Below are positions 1 through 9,587 of a stretch of DNA of 64,000 bases, one piece after another (within the stretch, counting starts at the first letter, position 1; every line of letters begins with the position of its first letter). Where the stretch lies: contig JANVFP010000004.1 of NCBI GenBank assembly GCA_027919835.1, positions 682,001 to 746,000 of the forward strand. Direction: 5' to 3'. Source of the stretch: Lentinula raphanica (Eukaryota > Basidiomycota > Agaricomycetes > Agaricales > Omphalotaceae). A program made the position numbers and the translations under genes. Below the pieces are notes generated by a model. That model worked only from the letters and a program-made list of their open reading frames with translations, ran no database searches and had not been told where the DNA came from.

Positions 1-292
1 TTTTTTACCATATAAGGCTATTTTGTTTACATACCCCGATTTGACCTAATTAGGTTTTTTTGGGTTTTTTTGAATTTTTATAGTTTATCAAGATTTTTTA
101 CAAATGTACCGCTTATTTAATATCTGGATAATTATTAATTACCCAAAACAGTAAATATAGGTCAGATGTGACAGGTGGTGACAGGCATGCCCACCCCCCG
201 GAGCCATTTCCGGAGCCCCCTCTGTGTCGTCACAACTATTTTCAAAAGCTCCTGGATAACTCATCAGGTCTTTTTACAAAAGCTTTACAGTA
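1..292. other. AT-rich left edge, no gene seen
   Basis: The first 180 bases are AT-rich with T-runs. Around 185-225 there is a GC-rich block containing CACCCCCCGGAGCC, a 14-base motif that also occurs in both arms of the foldback element (about 6571-6590 and 9315-9335). No coding frame is convincing. It may be the end of an older mobile element cut by the window edge. Confidence 0.4.
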
Positions 293-1234
293 TCAGCTGG
301 AGGTCTTAGCTTTCAGGTCCATTAGGACTTGAACCTGGTTGCGCGCCACTCCTTCGATTCCCAAGACCATGTAGGCGTCCATCTTGAGTGCCATATCGGC
401 GCTCGTCATATTCAACACAGTAGACAGGAAATTTTCCGCCCTCTCACTGGAGGCGTAGCTCTCAGGTTGGTGGAAACAGGTCATAGAGCCTCGGACGATG
501 ATGAGCACCGACTCATCTCCAGTACGGGAGCTGAGGCGCGAAAGCTGTGTTATCCGGCGTCCGTTAGAGGAGATATTTTATCGAAACGATTTAATGCTCA
601 CCTCCTCCTTCATACGAGCAACCGTCATGCTAGTGTCGTGGTTCGCACTTATATCTGCATTGCGCCAAGTTCCTAGCTCCTTGTTATCTCGACGCTCGCG
701 AAGGACAACGAGCTGGTCCTTCATTGCAGCTACCTGCTCTTCCTTGCTCATGCTAGCCCACTTTTTCGCAATAGTGCCGGCCATTTCGTTCACCTTCTTC
801 TTGTCCTGTCCTTCAGGGATTTCTGTTGGATTGTCAGTATTCTAGCAACGCGTGAATGAAAAGAAAGACGGACTGGAATTGGTGGCTTCCATCTCTGCAC
901 TGATGAAGGCCGAGTAGAGGCTGATTTCTTTGGAAGCGCCTTTGAGCTGTTGAGACTGATAGATGTCGGTGAGAATCCGTTCGACGGAGATGCTGGGGAA
1001 TTTCGCGTGGACCTCGTTTGCGAGGTTTTGGATCTCGTCGTAAACCTCCAGAAGAGCAGTCTTGTACGAGACTTTCCGCTCACGGAGTTGTTTTCTCTTC
1101 TGGAGTTTCTCAGCACGGCTGAGTTTAATTCGAGGGCGTACGCGGTTTCGAGTCGGCTTGCGCGTTATCGTTCCCGCCTTGCGCAGGAAGTTGGAAAGGC
1201 GGTCGGGTACTTCAGCAGTTTTCCTCGCAACCAT
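293..1234 (-). CDS. Mobile-element accessory protein, HMG-box-like, spliced
   Basis: The ATG at 1234 opens a basic N-terminus (MVARKT, then many K/R) and a coiled, charged segment to about 855. After a short intron comes a segment with KKVNEMAGTIAKKWASMSKE (about 800-740), which has the look of an HMG-box helix. A last exon ends in VQVLMDLKAKTSS at 293. At least three exons are needed. I recognise this as a lineage-specific agaricomycete protein found beside mobile elements, not as a gene of known biochemical role. An HMG-like fold would suggest DNA binding, but that is inference. It lies tail-to-head with a second minus-strand gene and divergent from the TET/JBP gene, which suggests it is cargo of the same element. 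Confidence 0.6.
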
Positions 1235-1369
1235 GCTTCAGCTAAGGAGAGAGAGAAAATCCACAAACCTTAGCATTTATTCAAGTTGGCATCACCCTGA
1301 GCTGAGTTTGAGCAGGCGCCAGGGCCCGAAGCAACGGCAGAATAAAGAGTTCAAATTCAAGAATTTTGC

Positions 1370-2493
1370 CTACAAGGACGAAGAGTTTCGTATGTTGTTG
1401 TTGTACATATCCCAGAGAGCTGTAGCCAACACCGCGTTCACCCTCTCAGCATACCTTTCCGCGCAGTGACGCAGAAAATCCTCGCAGTGGGTTGCTATGG
1501 CTCGCTGTCCTAACCTCCTAGCGCCGGCGTCAGAGAAACCCAGACCCATCAAAATGCGGCGGCCCCAATACTGTTCACGAAACGGGGCCAGTTGAGTTGC
1601 CATCGGAGTTCCTATAGGACTGTTAGGAGGCTGATTGCTATCTGGAGAAGGGTTGGCTCACCCTGAGTATTGACTTGAATGAAGACCTGAGGCGAGTGAG
1701 GAACATGGCTGTCGGCACTGGCAGGATGGGGCCTGCGAGGAGTCTGAGGAGTTGGTAGAGTTGGTGCGCTGGGAGAAGAAGGTTCACTCTCCGGTTCGGC
1801 GTCTGCTGTACTGTCGGAGTCAGATGGAGGAGGGGATGGTTCAGGTGCGGCGCCTAGTGTTTGTCAAACTTGTTGAGCAAGGTCGGGCTGAGAGAGGTCA
1901 TACTTGTAAACCCTGTTTGCTGGATTCTTCTGGGTTCCCATCTGGAAGCGGACCGCTTCAGTGAAAGTACGAAAGGCAAAGCCCTGTCTGAAGTGGCTCG
2001 TCGCAGTATCGATGCTGTGGAGAGCTTCCAAGCTGAGAGGGACAGCATTAGTGACCGCTTCGTTGCAGTTTCGATGTGGCTCACCTTTGAAAGTAGACAC
2101 CGACCCCTTTACCATACTTGACAGACCAGAACAACCGCGAGACTTTATCAGCCTCACGAGCAACCTCTTTGAACTCTTTTGAGCTGGTAAATTCTTCAAT
2201 GAAGCCGTTCGAAGATGCCTTCTGGGCGTTTTTCCGGATGTATGGTTCGAGCCTCCGGTAGAGAAAATTCGCGAAGGCTGCATCGTTGCACGCGAAGTTG
2301 ATAGGAAGAGGCGGTTGCCTGCATCCACCTTTAGAAAATGGCCTACGAGATGATTGATTGATAAGGGTTTGAGCGAAGAGAATAACCGGAAGACTTACAT
2401 CTCAGTCTTCAGCCCTTCTTCTGGTACGCCGACTGCAGCAGCAACTCCAGGGCTAAGGGGAACTGTGAGGGTAACGAAGCGTGTCTCAGTCAT
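1370..2493 (-). CDS. Mobile-element accessory protein of unknown function, spliced
   Basis: The start ATG at 2493 gives MTETRFVTLTVPLSPG. An intron (donor GTAAGT near 2400, acceptor near 2345) leads into an exon with LYRRLEPYIRKNAQ and DKVSRLFWSVKYGKG (about 2340-2060). A second intron with donor GTGAGC leads to SLEALHSIDTATSHFRQGF and a stop at 1864. Downstream, a Ser/Pro/Asp-rich stretch (about 1850-1690) and a final exon with LMGLGFSDAGARRLGQRA (1603-1370) probably belong to the same gene, but I could not fix the joining intron. No enzymatic motif is visible. It is a partner gene of the neighbouring TET/JBP dioxygenase by position; the function is unknown. Confidence 0.5.
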
Positions 2494-2664
2494 GGCTTTG
2501 TGAAGGTGAACGGTGCAGATAGAGGTGAAGAATGCTAGAGCGCATTCTGAGTTTCAAAATTGAGTGGTTGTTGGAATGTGAAAGTGTTGATGGGAAGAGG
2601 CGTGAAAAAAGACTGGTCTGTGCATCACGTGCTTCGCTTCACCTCAATCAACTCAACGACCGGC

Positions 2665-4404
2665 ATGAGCTCCTCAGGTGAGTTATCAGAGCTTCTTAGC
2701 CTCTTTCTTCAGCCCGAAGGCTTCATTGGAGCGACGTTGGAAGGCTTCTGCTTCCTGGCCTTTGAATACTCGTCGCCACGGGAATACGAAGCAGCCAGGA
2801 ACGCTTGAGCCTTTCTGCTAGCTTTGGGGGTGGTCCTCGGGCTGATTTTACGCGTCGCTTCGTAGTCGAAACCTTTACAAAGTCTGACTTAATGACGTAG
2901 GTGCTGGTCATGCATTGGGCAGCTCGATCTATGTTTCTCGGCAGGGTTTCGACTTCTCCAGCGCACTTCTCCTTGCAGTAGAGACTGAAGGCCTCTACGA
3001 CAATTTGGACCCAGCGGATTTCTCTGACGATGAGGAATCGCCTCTGACCTCACTTAGCAGCACTCCTTTGTCCTCTCCTCTCTTGTCTCCACCGTCGACT
3101 CGGCCGTCGAGTCCTGTTGCTGTACAAAACCCTGCGAAAAGAAGGAAGACCGAGCGTAGCAAAAAGTCCAGCAAGAGGAATCGAGCAAGGAAAAGGCGTG
3201 AGGCTGGCCCCAGGAACGCGTCTGGTATCAAAGGGCAGGGGGAAAGGGTTCAGGTCTTTGCTGAAACGCCTCGCTTGTCGAACTTTTCCATGGAGAAAGA
3301 GGCTCTTGTAACCTCAACGGTGTACGAGGGATCAAAGAAAAAAGCGGTCGAGGTCGTTCCAAGAGTCTGGAGGCTTGAGGAGCTTGTTGGGCCAAAGGCA
3401 GAGGTTCAGTTTGAATTGATTAGAGCAGAATTTGGGTATGAAAAAAAGATTTCCTGCTACAGCTCTGTTTCTTACAAGCTCACCCCTCCAGAAAGACTGT
3501 ACCCGTCGTTGATTCGGAAGGGCGCATCTTTGCCCTCGTAGTACACCCTTCCGAAATCGGCATCAAGAAAGCTGCCGAAGAGGCGGCGCAACTTTTGAAT
3601 CAATCACGCAAGTCCTGCTCCTTTTCCGCCAAGCAGAAGGCTAGCCGTCGGGGAGTATTCCCCGCTCTCAATGCCGGATTCTTGCACGGCAACGGCCGTA
3701 CGGTGGGTGCTGAGCCCTGACTTACGCAGAGCCTCCTACTGACCCACGTTTCACAGCACCCACAGAATTTTCACCACAATAAAAAGAACAAGAAGGTGTT
3801 GCATAAATTGACTTCCTCGACTGCTTTCCAACGCCTCTCCGGCTTCGCAACCAGTGAGCAGCTAAAGAAGTCTCCGTTCTCAGGTGCTGAAGCTATTCTC
3901 ACAGGCGTTTTCAAAATGTGGGCTCCGCGACTGTACGACTACTGCGAGAATTACATCGAAAAGCTACTCGAGAGTGACCGCAGGCTCTCTCAGCTCTTCT
4001 CAAACAGTGTTCTTCCTGCCGCTGCTTTCAACTTTGGCCCACAAATGGTTTGTTACCCTCACGTTGATCACAGCAACCTACCCTTCAACTGGTGCTGGAT
4101 ATGGGCCCTCGGGTGGTACGACTGGTCTCTTGGGGGCCATATCATCTTGTGGGACCTCAAGACGGTTATAGAGTTTCCTCCCGGTTCTCTAGTTGCTATT
4201 CCTTCCGGCGTCTGTTGCCACTCGAACACAGCTATACAAAAAGGGGAGTCTCGATTCTCGTTTACCCAATACGCCCCAGGTGCCAATTTTCGCTGGGCAG
4301 ATAACGGCTTTGCAGTTCAAAAAACAGCAGCCCGGCCTCAAAAAGCTCGCTGGGCGATGGGCTTGAGTTTGTTCTCTACTCTAGAAGATCTTGGGCTTCA
4401 ATAA
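2665..4404 (+). CDS. TET/JBP-like 2OG-Fe(II) dioxygenase (mobile-element type)
   Basis: This family oxidises 5-methyl-pyrimidines in DNA using 2-oxoglutarate and Fe(II). A low-complexity Ser/Pro and Lys/Arg-rich N-terminus (about 2950-3230) precedes the catalytic double-stranded beta-helix. Key residues are visible in the last exon: the HxD iron motif (H codon 4060-4062, D 4066-4068, in YPHVDHSNLPF), distal His at 4219-4221 (CHSNTAI) and the following Arg of RFSFTQYAPG. The typical GGHIILWDLKTVIEFPPGS core is intact. Introns lie near 3431-3485 and 3700-3757, both restoring frame. The start is proposed at ATG 2665 (13-nt exon, donor GTGAGT, acceptor GTAG at 2900), which fits the frame but needs a long intron. 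Iyer and colleagues described lineage-specific expansion of such genes with KDZ transposons; a KDZ transposase lies at 26.8-30.1 kb. No frame damage is seen. Confidence 0.85.
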
Positions 4405-5627
4405 ATGAACTGTAGTATATTAGTAGATGCCTCAATACAATGATCTTGCTTCGCATAATTATGAACGAGTGAACCGCGGCTGAGAAGTTTGAGAATACAA
4501 ACATTGAATCTGGTCAAAGCAGAAGTTTGGAGGTTTTGAGAGTTGCTGCAGTGACCTAGTCCTAGACAGCTTGATCAGAAGCTATATACATTGCTGGAGA
4601 TTACTGAACATCAACGAAATTCAAAGAAACCCCTTCCCGAAGAGTGTGTATGAGAGCCGTCCAGTTATGCACTAGATGCATTAGGTGTGTTGTGCAACTG
4701 GGTCGCAAACTACAGGGAGGCGCGTTCTGTACAGATTTGCTGCGCGACGGAGGCTATCTCGAGAGTTTAATACCTCTATGAGCCAGTGCTTGCATGGCGG
4801 CACTTCTCGAATACGCTTGAATCAGTTTGCAACCTCCAGGTGCATTAGAGTTGGCAGTGAAACTGTAAATCTCGAACCCGATGGCAAAAGCCCTTGAAAA
4901 TTTTCTTCGCATTGATTATCCTACTAAGAGCCACAACAAAGCGTCTGGGCCTCCCCGAGATCGATTCTACCAACGCAGTGAGTGCACACTGGCCCCGACA
5001 ACAGGACGAAACCTCCGCAAGCTCAGATGGGATCTCTGGATGATCTACTATGCCGGGAGCACTTTCACGTAGCCAATACCATCTGGCGAGTAGCTCGAGC
5101 ATGCATGGAAGGTCTTGAATAAATCGGAGCTCATCTGAGCACACAATCCCGCCCGCCGTTCTGTTACAGCGGGAGCGGGAGCGGGAATAATGCCTCGTAA
5201 GTAGATATTCTCACGGGTGCTCTTCTCTTTCTTCTCCTCAGGCTCCACCGTAACCTTTTGCCTCTCATCAGCTTAGGCACAAAATGCACTCATTCTTACT
5301 ATTCTCTCATTCTGGACTTGCTTAAGGCTGCCGTGTGCAGTGTGTGGCCACAGATAAACGTCGGTATGGGCAACGCGTAAGTCTTTTTTTGCTGCAGAAC
5401 GTTGGCTTCATAACCGACAACCCTCTACCTACTCCAGCCTACTCTCGCTTTCAACCTCATAACCCCCCATATCTCTCACTTTCTCTCTCGCTCCTGCGTT
5501 TGAAACCGCTCAGCTTGCACCAACCAACAATCTGAGGCTGCTTAGTTCTTTATCAATCGGCCAAACATCGAACCCTGAATCAACAAACTTTCAGACTATC
5601 CTTCTCTCATTTCTTCTTCATCCCGCC
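4405..5627. other. Intergenic stretch; pyrimidine-rich promoter-like end
   Basis: I see no credible gene in this 1.2 kb; short open frames here look random. From about 5445 to 5620 the plus strand becomes C/T-rich (CTCTCACTTTCTCTCTCG and similar), a common feature just upstream of basidiomycete start codons, and it leads directly to the ATG at 5628. Confidence 0.5.
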
Positions 5628-5765
5628 ATGGCTGAGAAGTGGTATCCGAAACGCGACCCACAACATATTCACGTCACTGGCCAAGCAGAACGAGAACTTC
5701 TTTCCAACGACGTTGACAAGGAGCTCGACCCCGAATCTGCCAAACTCTTCATCGACGCACTCGTA

Positions 5766-5770
5766 GAACA
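5766..5770. repeat. Left 5-bp target-site duplication GAACA of the LTR element
   Basis: GAACA immediately precedes the LTR start TGTTAGGAAG; the identical GAACA follows the far LTR end at 26152-26156. This fixes the insertion borders to the base and matches the 5-bp duplications made by LTR retrotransposon integrases. Confidence 0.95.
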
Positions 5771-6460
5771 TGTTAGGAAGTGAAACTTCAGACTGACAAA
5801 AGAACACTTTGTTTAGTTGAAGACACTTATGGCAAGGACTCATAATATTGTTCTAACACTTGATCATGACTTACAATTTCGAAAATTTACTGCTTACATA
5901 ATACAGATTAGATATACTTCTCAATTCCCAATTGGGATAATCACTTTCCTTCTTATTTAGGCATTCATTTCCCACAGTATATACTATAAAAGGATTACCA
6001 AATACTTACAAACAACCTTTAGACTTGTTATTTTGTAACCTTCATCTACATCCAGAGTATATTTGGGAATTACACATATTGTGTTGCCTCCGTGACTGTG
6101 CATATCCAGTGACATACCAAGCTACCACATAGTTTGAAGCCTCGTCTGACGCTTTTCCAGCCGAGTAGATTGCAGTATTGGTTGGATTACCTTCCAGGAC
6201 GACAGATTACCTTGGGAGACGACATCTCAATTCTTATTGCAATACTTGCCTGACGCTTTTCCAGTCAAGTACCCTTGCCTGACGCTATTCCAGTCAAGGT
6301 CCTTCGCCGATATAACTCGATTTTCCTTTCAAGACGTAACATTCCTTGAGAGAAGACCCCTCGCAGTTATCCTTCGACACTACTTGCCTGACGCTTTTCC
6401 AGTCAAGTACCTTTGCCGATATAGTTCGATATTCCTTTCAGGACGTAACATCCCTTGGAA

Positions 6461-7709
6461 CAGCTGAAGCTGTAAGAGCTTCGCGAAGTAGTGCGATAAA
6501 TCTCCAAGATTACTTCGCGAAGTAACCCGAGTGGCTCTCGAAGCTTAAAAAACCCTTCCGGGCAGGCCAGTAGGGCTCCGGGGGGTGCTCGGCTATTTAG
6601 TATATTTATTAATATTTAATAATTCTTTTATTATTTAATAGGTATATTATAATAAATCTACTTCGCAAAGCCATGCTGCACTTCGCGAAGTGACTACGTT
6701 TATGACAATCATGAAATCAGGTAAATTAGGGTTACATTATTACGTCATTGATTTCCTTTTTGGGTAATGGTATTTTTGAACAGAAAAATGCATGGTATGA
6801 CATCATTGATTATGGGATGCTAAAAATCACAGATGAATCCAAAAATAGCTATAGTGAGGTACTGGCTACCTCAGGCACATCAAAATTGCCTAAAAAGGAA
6901 ATTGGTCCAAAAATAGAACTTGATCTCATCAGGTAGCAAAAAATCTGAAAAAATCACAAAAAATACTCAAAAAATTCAGGGTCGCCTTGTTGGCTCTGAA
7001 AACGCAAAATAAAAAAAATACGCGACAAGTGTAAAATTTTTGATCACTCCAAATCATACCAGATCCTCTATATGTTGAGTATATATGATGTACATGCTAT
7101 TTTTAGCACCCCTAGTACACTCAGACACTCAGAATGGCTTATATCATTCAATATATTCATCACACTCAATGCTTATTATACTTAACACACTTAACAATGA
7201 AAAATGAAAAAACTTGGAATAGTAGTAATGTATATCATACTCAACACACTCAACAATGAAAAACCTCAAAACAGTGTTCATCTGTATTATACTTAACATA
7301 CTCAACACACTTAACAATGAAAAAACTCAGAACAGTGCTCATGTGTGTTACACTTAACACACTTCATCAATCAATATAACATACTTAACAATCAAAAACT
7401 CGGAGTAGTGTTATCACACATTATACTTAACACACTTCATCAGTAAGTATAACATACCTTCAATAGGACATTGTTATACTATAACACACTTATAACAACG
7501 AGTTTTGGGCGCTTATGGGCGCTTATTTGGTGTTTTTGAGTCGAAATTCATTAATAGCACACTCAATAATTTTTGTGTGAGCTCTATATTGTGTCAGGAT
7601 GTTGTCTATATCATAGTCCTCTAGATATAATTCAGAGAACTCAAAAATACAACCTGTGTGGCTAGCTATACTATGATCTTTTGTGATATAACAGAGTTTT
7701 ATGTAAATG
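6461..7709 (+). repeat. Left arm of the foldback inverted repeat
   Basis: The arm pairs with 8022-9444. It carries several copies of the 12-bp palindrome ACTTCGCGAAGT or variants near its end (about 6480, 6513, 6661, 6680), then AT-rich DNA. Inside it (7140-7470) is a cluster of degenerate repeats built on CACACTTAACAATGAAAAA. The left arm is shorter than the right mainly because it has fewer of these repeats. Confidence 0.9.
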
Positions 7710-7995
7710 ACAGTGCATACACCCATGTTATGAAGTCAAACTGCTGCTGGGTCTCGAAAAGAGTCATCCTACAACCTATTTTATGCTAACTCTATGTGAT
7801 ACAGCCAAGAGGTCTGTAATGGGGGTCATTGAGTATGACATCTATTGTTACATGTAAGTGTAGACATCTACAGTGTACATGAAACATGTACATGTGTATC
7901 ACAGTGTCCAACCTTTATGATAGCTATCTGAGTCATGTACAGACACTGCCAGTAGACTGTAGGAGTGCTTTCCTGATGGACCAGCATCAGTACAC

Positions 7996-8208
7996 TTGCA
8001 TTACATGGACATATGCATTGGCATTTACATAAAACTCTGTTATATCACAAAAGATCATAGTATAGTTAGCCACACAGGTTGTATTTTTGAGTTCTCCGAA
8101 TTACATCTAGAGGATTATGATATAGACAACATCCTGACACAATATAGAGCTCACACAAAAATTATTGAGTGTGCTATTAATGAATTTCGACTCAAAAACA
8201 CCAAATAA
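7996..8208 (+). CDS. Short frame duplicated in both foldback arms, coding doubtful
   Basis: A 70-residue frame reading ...YIKLCYITKDHSIVSHTG... ends in EFRLKNTK. Its mirror copy on the minus strand (7726-7523) gives the same peptide with about two substitutions and a different N-terminus, because the spacer differs. No family is recognised. It may be a remnant of a longer gene captured by the parent element or a chance open frame in AT-rich DNA; I favour no function. Confidence 0.2.
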   Translation: MHYMDICIGIYIKLCYITKDHSIVSHTGCIFEFSELHLEDYDIDNILTQYRAHTKIIECAINEFRLKNTK

Positions 8209-9444
8209 GCGCCCATAAGCGCCCAAAACTCGTTGTTATAAGTGTGTTATAGTATAACAATGTCCTATTGAAGGTATGTTATACTTACTGATGAAGTGTG
8301 TTAAGTATAATGTGTGATAACACTACTCCGAGTTTTTGATTGTTAAGTATGTTATATTGATTGATGAAGTGTGTTAAGTGTAACACACATGAGCACTGTT
8401 CTGAGTTTTTTCATTGTTAAGTGTGTTGAGTATGTTAAGTATAATACACATGAACACTGTTCTGAGAGTTTTCATTGTTGAGTGCATTATGTGTGTTGAG
8501 TATAACACACATGAACACTGTTTCGAGGGTTTTCATTGTTGAGTGTGTTGGGTATGATATATATTACTACTATTCCGAGTTTTTTCATTGTTAAGTGTGT
8601 TATGTGTGTTAAGTATAATACACATGAACACTGTTTCAAAGTTTTCATTGTTGAGTGTGTTGAGTATGATATACATTACTACTATTCCGAGTTTTTTCAT
8701 TTTTCATTGTTAAGTGTGTTAAGTATAATAAGCATTGAGTGTGCTGAATATATTGAATGATATAAGCCATTCTGAGTGTCTGAGTGTACTAGGGGTGCTA
8801 AAAATAGCATGTACATCATATATACTCAACATATAGAGGATCTGGTATGATTTGGAGTGATCAAAAATTTTACACTTGTCGCGTATTTTTTTTTATTTTG
8901 CGTTTTCAGAGCCAACAAGGCGACCCTGAATTTTTTGAGTATTTTTTGTGATTTTTTCAGATTTTTTGCTACCTGATGAGATCAAGTTCTATTTTTGGAC
9001 CAATTTCCTTTTTAGGCAATTTTGATGTGCCTGAGGTAGCCAGTACCTCACTATAGCTATTTTTGGATTCATCTGTGATTTTTAGCATCCCATAATCAAT
9101 GATGTCATACCATGCATTTTTCTATTCAAAAATACCATTACCCAAAAAGGAAATCAATGATGTAATGATGTAACCCTAATTTACCTGATTTCATGATTGT
9201 CGTAAACATAGTCACTTCGCGAAGTGCAGCATAGCTTCGCAAAGTAGATTTATTATAATATACCTATTAAATAATAAAAGAATTATTGAATATTAATAAA
9301 TATACTAAATAGCCGAGCACCCCCCGGAGCCCTACTGGCCTGCCCGGAAGGGTTTTTTGAGCTTCGAGAGCCACTCGGGTTACTTCGCAAAGTAATCTTG
9401 GAGACTTATCGCACTACTTCGCGAAGCTCCTACAGCTACGGGTG
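8022..9444 (-). repeat. Right arm of the foldback inverted repeat
   Basis: Mirror of 6461-7709. It holds extra copies of the ATTGTTAAGTGTGTT-type repeats between about 8260 and 8740, which account for most of the length difference. By eye, the mismatches to the left arm over the outer 300 bp are all transitions. Confidence 0.9.
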
Positions 9445-9587
9445 CTTGGAAGAAGACCCCTCGCAGCTATTATTCAGCAATAACCCCAGGATAAGTTACT
9501 TCCTGGTGATCACGAATATATTCTAGAAGGCTATTAAGAAATAATCCGACTCTTAACATAATAACAAGTCTCCGTTGTTGTTGTATA

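Larger units (their letters stand above)
6461..9444. mobile_element. Foldback-type element with 1.2-1.4 kb inverted arms
   Basis: Almost the whole 2984 bp is one inverted repeat: left arm 6461-7709, right arm 8022-9444, spacer about 312 bp. The element is bounded by CTTGGAA on both sides (6454-6460 and 9445-9451), a 7-bp target duplication; the uninterrupted site is seen in the 3' LTR near 26038-26044. The outer ends start CA and share AGCTGTA then GAGCTTCGCGAAGT. No transposase is encoded. Short open frames in the two arms are mirror copies. Superfamily is not determinable from the ends alone; a hAT-like or other cut-and-paste parent is possible. Confidence 0.88.
5771..9558 (+). repeat. 5' LTR (split by the foldback element)
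   Basis: LTR sequence occupies 5771-6460 and 9452-9558; the rest is the inserted foldback element. It matches the 3' LTR base for base except one T/C difference (near 6048) and an extra GTG (near 6092). The LTR contains three to four copies of a stem-forming motif CTTGCCTGACGC...CCAGTCAAG (about 6150-6410). Confidence 0.93.

Noticed and set aside
6237..6467. Open frame in the LTR, repeated at 25821-26087
   Set aside because: It is duplicated only because it lies in both LTRs and is built from the internal stem motif; no protein family fits.
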